Of a stretch of 64,000 bases of DNA, positions 1 through 8,014 are shown in pieces (the stretch's first letter is position 1; every line of letters starts with the position of its first letter). A program made the translations under genes and the position numbers. This DNA comes from Bin75 sp965200435 (GTDB taxonomy: Bacteria; Nitrospirota; Nitrospiria; Nitrospirales; UBA8639), in the NCBI GenBank assembly GCA_965200435.1, contig OZ241337.1, forward strand, positions 2,294,001-2,358,000. The letters are read 5' to 3'. The notes beneath the pieces were generated by a model, which saw only the letters and a list, made by a program, of their open reading frames with translations, ran no database searches and was not told the origin of the DNA.

Positions 1-30
1 CTCCTCTTCAGAAGAATCCGATTCGTCACG

Positions 31-1455
31 ATGACTTTCGAGAGCGTCATGGGGCTGGAGGTTCATGCCCAACTTCGAACGCAATCGAAAATGTTTTGTG
101 GTTGTGCGACGGAGTTCGGGGCGGCTGCCAACACCCTGACCTGTCCGGTTTGTCTGGGGTTGCCGGGTTCCCTGCCGGTTGTAAATGAACGTGCCGTGGA
201 GATGGCGATTCGGACGGGATTGGCGTTGAATTGTACGATTCGGACGGCAAACCAGTTTGCCCGTAAGAATTATTTTTACCCGGATCTGCCGAAGGGCTAC
301 CAAATTTCCCAGTATGACCGGCCCATTTGCGAGAATGGCTGGCTGGAGGTCAAGGCGAACGGGGCTTCCAGAAAGGTGAGAATCCGCCGCGTGCATTTGG
401 AAGAGGACGCGGGGAAAAATAGTCACGCCGGTGCCGGAAGTTTTGTCGATCTCAACCGGGCGGGAACTCCGTTGATTGAGATTGTGACCGAGCCCGATAT
501 GCGTTCGGCAGATGAAGTCGTGTCCTATGTGAAGTCCTTGCGGGACGTGTTGATGTACATAGACGTCTGTGACGGCAACATGGAACACGGCAATCTCCGC
601 TGTGAGCCGAATCTCTCGTTGCGGCCACTGGGATCCGAGACGTTGGGCACCAAGGTGGAACTCAAGAATATCAATTCGTTCAAGTTCGTCAAGGACGCCA
701 TCGAGTACGAAATTAAACGTCAAACCAAAGTGCTCACGGAAGGGGGAAGGGTCCGTCAGGAAACCCGATTGTGGGACGTTGATCGTGGCCAAACCGCAGT
801 GATGAGAAGTAAGGAGGAAGCGCACGATTATCGCTATTTTCCGGATCCCGACCTCGTTCCGTTGTCGATTTCCGATGAGTGGATTGAAGAATTGCGGTCC
901 ACGATTCAGGAATTACCCGAGGACCGGCATCGACGATTCCTGACAGACTACGGCTTGCCGGACTACGATGCCGGCGTCCTCACGAGTTCTCGTGCCCTGG
1001 CCGATTACTTTGAGGCCTGTGTGAGGTTGTTTGCCGAGCCTAAATTCGTCAGCAACTTCATGATGAGTGAATTTTTGCGTGCCTTGCATCAATCCGGGGC
1101 TACTGTGGAGTCTTCTCCCGTCTCTCCTGAACGGTTGGTGGGTTTGTTGAAGCTCGTTCATGATGAAACCATCAGCTTGAAAGTCGCCAAGGAAATTTTC
1201 CCCGAACTGTACGCCGGAGACAAATCGGCAGCGCAACTCGTTGAAGAAAAGGGTCTCCGGCAACTGTCTAATGAAGGAGCGTTGCGGGCTTTGGTTGATG
1301 ACGTCATCGAGAAGAGTCCTGCACAGGTGGCTCAATATCGAAAGGGGAAAGAGACGGTGATGGGGTTTTTGGTCGGTCAAGTCATGAAAAGCTCCGGAGG
1401 GAAAGCCAATCCCCAAAAAGTGAATGCCTTGTTGAAGACACGGCTTTCGCAATAA
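31..1455 (+). CDS. gatB: Asp/Glu-tRNA amidotransferase subunit B
   Basis: GatB is the tRNA-binding and kinase subunit of the GatCAB complex. That complex amidates misacylated Glu-tRNA(Gln) and/or Asp-tRNA(Asn) in the cytoplasm. The 474-aa product has the family length. It opens with the hallmark GLEVHAQL and a Cys set (FCGC near residue 23, CPVCLG near 39) that forms the GatB zinc site. The central LNRAGTPLIEIVTEPD and the HDYRYFPDPDL segment are also typical, and the C-terminus is a GatB/YqeY tail domain (GKETVMGFLVGQVMK). The start is the first ATG; only 30 bases lie before it, so a gatA or gatC neighbour upstream cannot be seen. Confidence 0.97.
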   Translation: MTFESVMGLEVHAQLRTQSKMFCGCATEFGAAANTLTCPVCLGLPGSLPVVNERAVEMAIRTGLALNCTIRTANQFARKNYFYPDLPKGYQISQYDRPICENGWLEVKANGASRKVRIRRVHLEEDAGKNSHAGAGSFVDLNRAGTPLIEIVTEPDMRSADEVVSYVKSLRDVLMYIDVCDGNMEHGNLRCEPNLSLRPLGSETLGTKVELKNINSFKFVKDAIEYEIKRQTKVLTEGGRVRQETRLWDVDRGQTAVMRSKEEAHDYRYFPDPDLVPLSISDEWIEELRSTIQELPEDRHRRFLTDYGLPDYDAGVLTSSRALADYFEACVRLFAEPKFVSNFMMSEFLRALHQSGATVESSPVSPERLVGLLKLVHDETISLKVAKEIFPELYAGDKSAAQLVEEKGLRQLSNEGALRALVDDVIEKSPAQVAQYRKGKETVMGFLVGQVMKSSGGKANPQKVNALLKTRLSQ

Positions 1456-1569
1456 CGTTCAGTGCCCTGCCGTTGCCGGTGTTGTCAAACGTCAGAAATC
1501 CGGTATGACGCAGACGGGTCCGTCATGGAGGACTCCGTTTCGATCCACTTTGTACAAAGAGACGCCTGA

Positions 1570-2859
1570 ATGAGCAGAATTCAAGATATCAAAGGAAGAA
1601 CCATACTCGATTCTCGAGGGACTCCCACTGTGGAGGTGGACGTTCTGCTGACCAGTGGCGCGTGGGGACGGGCTGCCGTGCCTTCCGGGGCCTCGACCGG
1701 GACGCGAGAAGCACGCGAATTACGCGACGACGATCCTCGGCGGTGGATGGGGAAGGGTGTCACGAAGGCCATTCGGAATATTACGAAAATCCTGGCCCCC
1801 AAACTTCGAGGACTCCATGCCTTGGATCAAGCGTTGGTTGATTCCACGATGCTTGCGTTGGATGGGACTCCGGGAAAGTGCCGGCTCGGAGCGAATGCCG
1901 TGCTGGGGGTTTCGCTGGCCGTGGCCCGTGCTGCGGCAGTAGAAACACGGCAACCTCTTTACCGGTATCTTGGTGGAGCCAAAGCGCGTGAATTACCGGT
2001 ACCGATGATGAATATTATCAATGGCGGCGTTCATGCAAATAATGGATTGGACCTGCAAGAGTTTATGATCATGCCCGTTGGCGCCAGACGGTTTCGTGAA
2101 GGGCTACGGATGGGCGCGGAGGTCTTTCACCATTTACGGTCCGTGCTGAAAGCCAAAGGATTGAGCACGGCGGTGGGCGATGAAGGTGGATTTGCGCCGG
2201 CCCTGCGGTCGAATGAAGAGGCCTTGGCCGTGATCAGTCAAGCCGTTCGCCGAGGCGGATACCGGCTTGGCTCGGATATTGTGTTAGCAATTGATGCGGC
2301 GGCCAGTGAATTTTACAGCAAGAAGGGGTACGTGCTTCGTGCCGAAGGGCGGACGACGAACAATGCTGCCCGGATGATTGATTTTTACGAAAGGCTGATC
2401 GAGCGGTATCCTATTGTGTCGATTGAAGATGGACTGCATGAAGACGACTGGAAGGGCTGGAAGCTCCTGACCGAACGACTCGGGACGCGGGTGCAGTTGG
2501 TTGGGGATGACTTGTTTGTCACCAACGTCGATGATTTATCGAGGGGTGTTCAAGAGCGGGTCGGAACTGCTATTCTGATAAAGGTGAACCAGATCGGCAC
2601 GTTGACCGAAACTCTCGAGACGGTTGCATTCGCCAAGCGTGCCGGCTTTGGCGTCGTGATCTCCCATCGTTCAGGCGAAACGGAGGACACGACCATTGCC
2701 GACTTGGCTGTGGCAGTGAATGCCGGACAGATCAAGACGGGTTCGTTGTCTCGAACCGACCGTCTGGCCAAATATAACCAACTGCTTAGAATTGAAGAAG
2801 AGTTGGGAAAATCGGCTGTTTATAAAGGAAGAAAGGTGCTCCGAACCCGTAAGGCCTAA
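1570..2859 (+). CDS. eno: enolase
   Basis: Enolase interconverts 2-phosphoglycerate and phosphoenolpyruvate in glycolysis and gluconeogenesis. The 429-aa protein matches the usual length. It carries the N-terminal ILDSRGTPTVEVDV, the catalytic loop SGASTGTREA, VGDEGGFAPAL, the metal ligands in AIDAAASEF, SIEDGL and GDDLFVTN, the catalytic Lys in ILIKVNQIGTLTET, and SHRSGETEDTTIADLAV. The next gene starts one base after its stop, so eno and the ftsB-like gene are very probably one transcript, a common bacterial arrangement. The 114-bp gap from gatB holds no recognised element. Confidence 0.98.
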   Translation: MSRIQDIKGRTILDSRGTPTVEVDVLLTSGAWGRAAVPSGASTGTREARELRDDDPRRWMGKGVTKAIRNITKILAPKLRGLHALDQALVDSTMLALDGTPGKCRLGANAVLGVSLAVARAAAVETRQPLYRYLGGAKARELPVPMMNIINGGVHANNGLDLQEFMIMPVGARRFREGLRMGAEVFHHLRSVLKAKGLSTAVGDEGGFAPALRSNEEALAVISQAVRRGGYRLGSDIVLAIDAAASEFYSKKGYVLRAEGRTTNNAARMIDFYERLIERYPIVSIEDGLHEDDWKGWKLLTERLGTRVQLVGDDLFVTNVDDLSRGVQERVGTAILIKVNQIGTLTETLETVAFAKRAGFGVVISHRSGETEDTTIADLAVAVNAGQIKTGSLSRTDRLAKYNQLLRIEEELGKSAVYKGRKVLRTRKA

Positions 2860-2860
2860 G

Positions 2861-3190
2861 ATGGTCCGCCAGAATCGAAAATTGGAGAAGCCGTCAAGGT
2901 GGTGGGCCGGTTCACGACCGGGGGGATACCCTCTTGGCCTTGCCATTGGAGTCGTGCTGTGCCTGGTTTGGACGTTGCAGGGAACTGGGCTGCCACAGTA
3001 TTGGATGATGACGCAAGACCTTGAACGGACGCAAGAAGAAATTGCTTTATTGGCGGCGGAGAACGCCGCTCTTCGAGAAGAAATTCATCATCTGGAGACC
3101 GATCCCTTTGCCTTGGAACAATTGGCGCGGGAGAGGTTAGGGTACGCGAAAGAAGGAGAGACAGTGTATCAATTTGTTGAGTCGCCGTAA
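2861..3190 (+). CDS. FtsB/DivIC-like septum formation initiator
   Basis: This 109-aa protein has a short basic cytoplasmic N-terminus, one membrane helix (about residues 26-45, LGLAIGVVLCLVWTLQG) and a periplasmic coiled coil (about 55-80, rich in E, L and A). It ends with the DPFALEQLARERLGYAKEGE segment typical of the FtsB/DivIC family, which bridges FtsL and FtsQ in the divisome. The ATG at 2861 was chosen because it follows the eno stop directly; a longer frame beginning inside eno is an artefact. The eno-ftsB order supports the call. Whether it plays the FtsB or DivIC role cannot be told from sequence. Confidence 0.85.
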   Translation: MVRQNRKLEKPSRWWAGSRPGGYPLGLAIGVVLCLVWTLQGTGLPQYWMMTQDLERTQEEIALLAAENAALREEIHHLETDPFALEQLARERLGYAKEGETVYQFVESP

Positions 3191-3198
3191 ACGAATAT

Positions 3199-3236
3199 CC
3201 CTCTCCCTTGGAGGTCCGGGGCAGGGATGAGGGGGC
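3199..3236. repeat. REP-like palindromic intergenic repeat
   Basis: The 127-bp gap before era holds a CCCTCTCCC run, a short spacer, and a GAGG/GGGG-rich downstream half. This looks like the dispersed palindromic CCCTCTCCC-TTG family found between genes in many bacteria. A second, better-paired member lies at 51570-51600. It is probably a structural repeat rather than a gene. Confidence 0.45.
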
Positions 3237-3317
3237 GGTGCTTGGCAATGGACGAATGACCTTTCTCGGTATTCCTGCCAGGATTGTTCTTTTGGATATT
3301 CCTTCCGCTTTGGTTTC

Positions 3318-4220
3318 ATGATGAAATTCGGTACAATGGCCGTCGTGGGCTGTTCCAACGTGGGGAAATCCACCCTCGTCAACACGTTGGTCAATCAAAA
3401 AATTGCCATTGTTTCCGATAAACCCCAGACCACGCGTTCCCGGATTCTCGGAGTGGCGCATTTTCCACAAGGTCAATTGGCTTTGTTGGACACGCCGGGG
3501 CTGCATCGTCCGTGGCACGGACTCAATAAACTCATGGTGCGAACGGCGTTGGATGCCGTTCATGATGCCGACGTGCTGTCGGTTATGGTGGATGGGCGGA
3601 ATTTGCCTGGCTCTGCAGATCGATGTGTCATAGACCAAATATTCTCGATGCAAGAGCGACCGCACGGGTTGCCGGTTTTTTTGTTGGTCAATAAAATCGA
3701 TCTGATTCGCAAACGTCGCCTGCTGCCGGTGATTGAGGCGTATCGGACGTTAGGGGAGTGGACGGAGATTGTTCCGTTATCGGCCCGAACCGGTCTGAAT
3801 ATTGACCGGTTGGTGCCGTCGGTCTTTGATCGAGTCCTTGAACAGGAAGAAGCCTTCGATGAAGATTTTGTCACGGACCAGTCGTGGCGTCACCTGGCGG
3901 CGGAGACCATACGGGAAAAAGTCATTGAATCGACCGAGGCGGAACTGCCCTATGCGGTAGCCGTGAAGGTGGACGAGTTTCAAGAAGAAGGGCGCGTGAC
4001 CCAAATTGCCGCTTCCATTTTTGTTGAGAAGCCCGGGCAGAAGGCCATTGTGATCGGAAAATCCGGGACGCGGTTAAAAGCGATCGGCACCGCTGCCCGG
4101 CACGAGTTGGCTGAAGCGTTGACGACCAAGGTGTATTTGACGCTCCACGTGAAAGTGAAAAACGGCTGGCGCGATGATGACCGTTTGTTGAGGGAGTTGG
4201 GATATTCAGGGCAACCATGA
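3318..4220 (+). CDS. era: GTPase Era
   Basis: Era is a GTP-dependent 16S rRNA-binding factor for small-subunit assembly. The 300-aa protein has the GTPase domain first: G1 GCSNVGKS at about residue 11, G2 QTTRSRI, G3 DTPGLH, G4 NKIDLI and G5 LSARTG. A C-terminal type II KH domain follows, recognisable by IVIGKSGTRLKAIGTAAR. G1 has Cys-Ser where most Era proteins have Arg/Lys-Pro, but the P-loop lysine and serine are intact. Two ATGs (3318 and 3321) are possible starts. The stop overlaps the mgtE start by 4 bp, so the two are translationally coupled. Confidence 0.95.
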   Translation: MMKFGTMAVVGCSNVGKSTLVNTLVNQKIAIVSDKPQTTRSRILGVAHFPQGQLALLDTPGLHRPWHGLNKLMVRTALDAVHDADVLSVMVDGRNLPGSADRCVIDQIFSMQERPHGLPVFLLVNKIDLIRKRRLLPVIEAYRTLGEWTEIVPLSARTGLNIDRLVPSVFDRVLEQEEAFDEDFVTDQSWRHLAAETIREKVIESTEAELPYAVAVKVDEFQEEGRVTQIAASIFVEKPGQKAIVIGKSGTRLKAIGTAARHELAEALTTKVYLTLHVKVKNGWRDDDRLLRELGYSGQP

Positions 4221-5653
4221 AGGACCCGATAAAAGCAGCGACCCCGGAGGCTCCGCCGCTCGTCAAGGAGCCGGACGCTTCGGAGTCCACCAATAATCAG
4301 AGCAAGTTTGACGTGGTGCGGCTGTCGACGCGGCGCCTTTTGAAGCGTGGCGCCATTTCAAATCTGACGAATCTGATCGCCCGATTGCATCCCGCAGATG
4401 TGGCCCGGCTGATTATGAGCTTGGATACTTCCCAGGAACGACGAACGATTTTTGAGTTGGTCGAAGAGGTCGCCGAGCAAGGACAGGTCGTAAGCGAGTT
4501 GAGTGACGAGATGATCCTGGAATTGCTTGAGGACCGGAATGCCGGGGATATTGCGTGGATGTTGCGGACCGTGCCGGCTGATGACGCCGCGTATATTTTA
4601 GGTGTGTTGCACGAGGACTTGACGCAGAATATTTTGCCGCTGATGAAGGCCGAAGAATCTCAGGAGGTCGCCAATCTGATGGCGTACCCCAAGGGAACGG
4701 CTGGCAGTATCATGACGACGGAGTTTTTCTCCTTGCCGGAGGAAATGACTGCACGCGAAGCCATCCAGCGCCTTCAACAAGCCACCAAGGCCGAAACCGT
4801 GTTTTATATTTATGCGACGGACCGTGAAGGACGATTGACCGGTGTCGTGTCGTTACGCGAATTACTGGTGGTGGCCCCAACGGCTCCCCTGAAAAGCATG
4901 CTCTTGCGCGACGTCATCAGCGTGAGCGTGGAGACCGCGCAAAAAGAAGTCGCCAGTCAGGTGGCAAATTACAACCTGTTGGCGATCCCCGTTGTCGATG
5001 CCGAGCATCGTCTCGTGGGGATTATCACGGTCGATGACGTCGTCGACGTCATTCGGGATGAAGACACCAAGGACATGTTGACGATGGCCGGAGCGACCGA
5101 GGAAGACGCGCAAATGCGCACGCCCAGTCTGCTGGCCGCAGGTTTGCGGTTCCCTTGGTTGTTTACGAATTTGGCCGGCAGTCTCGTGTCGGGACTTATC
5201 CTGTGGTGGTTCCGGTTCACCATTCAGGAAGTTGTGGCCGTCGTGACCTTTATTCCTGTGATTGCCGCGATGGGTGGGAACCTGGGGCTCCAATCCTCGA
5301 CGCTGATCATTCGAGGACTGGCCACGGGTCGCGTCGACCCTAATGATATTTGGAAAGTCGTATTTCGAGAATTACGCATTGGGTTACTCTTGGGTGTGGT
5401 TTGCGGGACGTTACTGTTTCTGACCGGATGGGTGTGGCAGGGAAACGGATATCTGGGATTGGTGGTTGGTGGGGCCATCCTGATTACGTTTCTGATTTCC
5501 TCAAGTATTGCCACGGTGACCCCCTTGCTCTTGAAAAAATTTCATATTGACCCGGCCGTGGCGGCAGGACCGTTTATCACGACGGCTATGGATATCACGG
5601 GGGTCAGTATCTATCTTGGTTTTGCCACGGCCATGCTGGAGTATTTGAGATAA
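4217..5653 (+). CDS. mgtE: magnesium transporter MgtE
   Basis: MgtE is an inner-membrane Mg2+ channel gated by cytoplasmic Mg2+. The 478-aa protein has the family order. An N-domain covers about residues 40-150 (LHPADVARLIMSLD, LLEDRNAGDIAWML). Two CBS domains cover about 160-290 (GTAGSIMTTEFFSLPEEMTA, VVDAEHRLVGIITVDDVVDVI). Five membrane helices follow from about 310, with the pore signature AMGGNLGLQSSTLIIRGLATG. The first 35 residues, rich in acidic residues, Pro and Ser, are an extension. It overlaps era by ATGA. Confidence 0.96.
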   Translation: MKDPIKAATPEAPPLVKEPDASESTNNQSKFDVVRLSTRRLLKRGAISNLTNLIARLHPADVARLIMSLDTSQERRTIFELVEEVAEQGQVVSELSDEMILELLEDRNAGDIAWMLRTVPADDAAYILGVLHEDLTQNILPLMKAEESQEVANLMAYPKGTAGSIMTTEFFSLPEEMTAREAIQRLQQATKAETVFYIYATDREGRLTGVVSLRELLVVAPTAPLKSMLLRDVISVSVETAQKEVASQVANYNLLAIPVVDAEHRLVGIITVDDVVDVIRDEDTKDMLTMAGATEEDAQMRTPSLLAAGLRFPWLFTNLAGSLVSGLILWWFRFTIQEVVAVVTFIPVIAAMGGNLGLQSSTLIIRGLATGRVDPNDIWKVVFRELRIGLLLGVVCGTLLFLTGWVWQGNGYLGLVVGGAILITFLISSSIATVTPLLLKKFHIDPAVAAGPFITTAMDITGVSIYLGFATAMLEYLR

Positions 5654-5669
5654 TCGTGTTGTCTCTTCT

Positions 5670-6455
5670 ATGGCTCTTGTCACCACAAAAGCGGTCGTGC
5701 TGAAAAGCATGCGCTGGGGAGAAGCCGACCGTATTCTCACGTTTTTTTCTCTTCGATTCGGAAAGGTTCGAGGGATTGCACGCGGCGCGCGCCGGATGAA
5801 AAGCCGGTTCGGCGGCATGCTCGAACCGTTTTCGTCGATCAATCTTACGTTCTTTGATAAACGCAATGACAGCCTTGCCTCTGTCAGACAGATTGACACG
5901 CTTGAATCCTTCAGCCCGTTGCGAGAGAGCTTGGGCCTCATCTGGGCGGCTTCTTGTATGGTGGCCTTGGTCGATGGTGTGACGGCAGACCGCGATCCGA
6001 GTCCCAGGATTTTTCATACGCTGCTTGAGGGGTTGGGATTGTTGGTCCGGACGGAAGATCCGGTATTGCTCACGCTGATTTTTCAGGTTCACGTTTTGGG
6101 ACAATCAGGGTTTCAGCCTCAATTCGAGCATTGTGCCGCCTGTGGCCGCGATTTCGGAGAACGGCCTTCCAGGTTTTCTCCTTCGGCCGGAGGGCGAGTG
6201 TGCGGGGCGTGCGAAAGAGGCAGTTGGGACTATTGTTTGCCGATGTCTCAAGGAAGCACGGCGTTTCTTCGCCAAGCCTGGCACATCCCCTTTGCGCTTT
6301 CGACGCGGCTGAAGGCAAGCGGTCAAGTGCGGAAAGAGGTTGAAGACATTGTCGAAACTTACACAAGAACCGTTGTGGGGAAACGGTTGCCGGAGAAAGC
6401 GTTGTTAGTTGCGGAACCGTCACCTGCACCGTATCGTCTTGTTCAGAAGCGTTGA
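5670..6455 (+). CDS. recO: DNA repair protein RecO
   Basis: RecO works with RecR to load RecA on SSB-coated DNA. The 261-aa product has an N-terminal OB-fold (TKAVVLKSMRWGEADRILTFFS; GIARGARRMKSRFGG) and a helical C-terminal domain. A four-cysteine zinc site is visible (CAACGRDF at about 155, CGACE at about 177), as in many RecO proteins. It follows mgtE by 16 bp. The era-mgtE-recO order fits the common association of era with recO. Confidence 0.94.
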   Translation: MALVTTKAVVLKSMRWGEADRILTFFSLRFGKVRGIARGARRMKSRFGGMLEPFSSINLTFFDKRNDSLASVRQIDTLESFSPLRESLGLIWAASCMVALVDGVTADRDPSPRIFHTLLEGLGLLVRTEDPVLLTLIFQVHVLGQSGFQPQFEHCAACGRDFGERPSRFSPSAGGRVCGACERGSWDYCLPMSQGSTAFLRQAWHIPFALSTRLKASGQVRKEVEDIVETYTRTVVGKRLPEKALLVAEPSPAPYRLVQKR

Positions 6456-6476
6456 TGGCAGGAGGGGGCATGAGAC

Positions 6477-6842
6477 ATGGGTGGGGAGACCATTCTTCCT
6501 GAAGAGATGAAGTGGCTTGAGAAGGGCGTGTTCGGCATTACGTGGAGCGATGGGCACCAAGGCGTCTATCCGATTCGGTATCTGCGGTTACACTGCCCAT
6601 GCGCGGCCTGCACTGACGAATGGACCGGCGAGTTGAAATTGAAGCCGGATGATGTCCCCATGCTGATCATGCTGAAGGACATCGAGCCGGTTGGGCATTA
6701 TGCCTTACGGCTGATTTGGAGTGACGGGCATGATACCGGGTTGTATGCGTTCTCGAAGCTTCGTCAGATGTGTCAATGTCACGTCTGCCAGCCCAATAAC
6801 GATACGGCCGCAGACAGAAAAACTTCACGCCGGCTCCTTTGA
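6477..6842 (+). CDS. DUF971-domain protein
   Basis: This 121-aa protein matches the DUF971 fold, the N-terminal domain of gamma-butyrobetaine hydroxylase-like proteins. Visible landmarks are ITWSDGHQGVYPIRYLRLHCPCAAC, GHYALRLIWSDGHDTGLYAFSKL and a closing MCQCHVCQ. The two Cys clusters (CPCAAC and CQCHVC) suggest bound metal. Stand-alone DUF971 proteins are often linked to Fe-S assembly genes in other bacteria, but nothing here shows that role. It ends the + strand operon and converges on the helicase genes 28 bp away. Confidence 0.8.
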   Translation: MGGETILPEEMKWLEKGVFGITWSDGHQGVYPIRYLRLHCPCAACTDEWTGELKLKPDDVPMLIMLKDIEPVGHYALRLIWSDGHDTGLYAFSKLRQMCQCHVCQPNNDTAADRKTSRRLL

Positions 6843-6870
6843 TCTGCCCCCTTTTTTGTCTCGCTGGGCT

Positions 6871-7965
6871 TCACCGTCTGTATCGCGGGCCAAGGGTTTG
6901 GTCTTCGTAGTGCGCAAACAGGCGTTTGGTGTCGGGATGGAGAACAGAGTCTTTGCCGTGCACAATGTCTCGTGTGCGGAAGAAGGGTGCGAATGTTCCG
7001 GAAGGATCGAGATAGGCTGCGCGAAGAGGGACCGAGCGGTTCCGATGCTGGATCAGGTGACAGGACGTGGAACGAATCGAACTGATCCAGGCAGCGACTT
7101 CGTCGGGGTTTCCGATGGAGGCCGACAGCAGCAGGAGCCGTGATTGCGTCGGAGCGAAAATGATCGTTTCTTCCCAGACCACACCCCGTTCCGGATCGGC
7201 CAAAAACTGCGATTCATCCAGAATGATCAAGCCTAAGGTATCCAGCCGCATATCGATCTCACCGCTTGCGGCATCGTACAGTAAATTCCGCAGAATCTCT
7301 GTGGTCATGATCAGGATGGGCGCCTGCGGATTGTCACGACGGTCGCCCGTGAGAATGCCGACCTGATCCGCACCGAATCGCTGCGAAAACTCCGTCAGCT
7401 TTGTATTTGAGAGCGCCTTTAAGGGTGACGTGTAAATCACGGTTTGTTCGGTTTCGATGGCCCGTCGCATCGCTTCGACCGCTACGTAGGTCTTGCCGCT
7501 GCCCGTGGGCACGCTCAAAATCACGTCATTGGTTGCCAAGCGGTAGATCGCGTCTTGTTGCCAGTCATCAGGCTTGAAAGGCTGTGGCGACGGAACCCCG
7601 ATCCCTTCAAACAGCGCCTTTGTGCTGATGGCCGGTTTGTCAGGAACATGGGGCTGCCGGTGGGGTGAGGCGGGACGGTCCGGCGCATCGGGTGAATGTT
7701 TCGGTTTGGCAGGTTTGCCTGGAGTGGAAGATTTGAGCGGGCGTGGCGATTCTTGCAGGAGAGACGCGATGGCCGCTTCGACTTCCGCCTGCTGCTCGGG
7801 TAACAGGGCCAGGAGTGATTGAATCAGCCGGCTTTTTCCCATGCGGAAATGCCGGGGCACCCGTTTTTCCGCCAAATGATGAAGCAGTCTGGCGGGCAGG
7901 TCGGCCAAGCGTTTTGCCAACGCGTCGTTTGTCATGCGTTCTCTTTCTGCTCGTGTTCTTGCCAT
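6871..7965 (-). CDS. Ski2-like helicase, N-terminal (DEAD) half
   Basis: A 364-aa protein carrying only RecA domain 1 of a superfamily 2 helicase. Residues 1-120 are helical and then Pro/Lys-rich. They are followed by the Q region and motif I (VPTGSGKTYVAVEA), Ia (TSPLKALSNTK), Ib (MTTEILRNLLYD), motif II written DESQ instead of DEVH/DEAH, and motif III (LLLSASIGNPDE). It stops about 50 residues after motif III, so motifs IV-VI are missing. They are encoded by the adjacent gene at 8015-9868, which lies upstream on the same strand. ATG 7965 is used; ATG 7935, with GAAAGAG before it, is an alternative. The two products probably associate to make one enzyme, which is inference. Confidence 0.85.
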   Translation of the reverse strand: MARTRAERERMTNDALAKRLADLPARLLHHLAEKRVPRHFRMGKSRLIQSLLALLPEQQAEVEAAIASLLQESPRPLKSSTPGKPAKPKHSPDAPDRPASPHRQPHVPDKPAISTKALFEGIGVPSPQPFKPDDWQQDAIYRLATNDVILSVPTGSGKTYVAVEAMRRAIETEQTVIYTSPLKALSNTKLTEFSQRFGADQVGILTGDRRDNPQAPILIMTTEILRNLLYDAASGEIDMRLDTLGLIILDESQFLADPERGVVWEETIIFAPTQSRLLLLSASIGNPDEVAAWISSIRSTSCHLIQHRNRSVPLRAAYLDPSGTFAPFFRTRDIVHGKDSVLHPDTKRLFAHYEDQTLGPRYRR

Positions 7966-8014
7966 GATTTTGTTTTCTGCCTTGTGAGACGGCCGGCGTT
8001 CTTCTCTTTGTCTC

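Noticed and set aside
2856..3665. 269-aa minus-strand frame
   Set aside because: It covers the ftsB-like gene and the start of era on the other strand and shows no motif.
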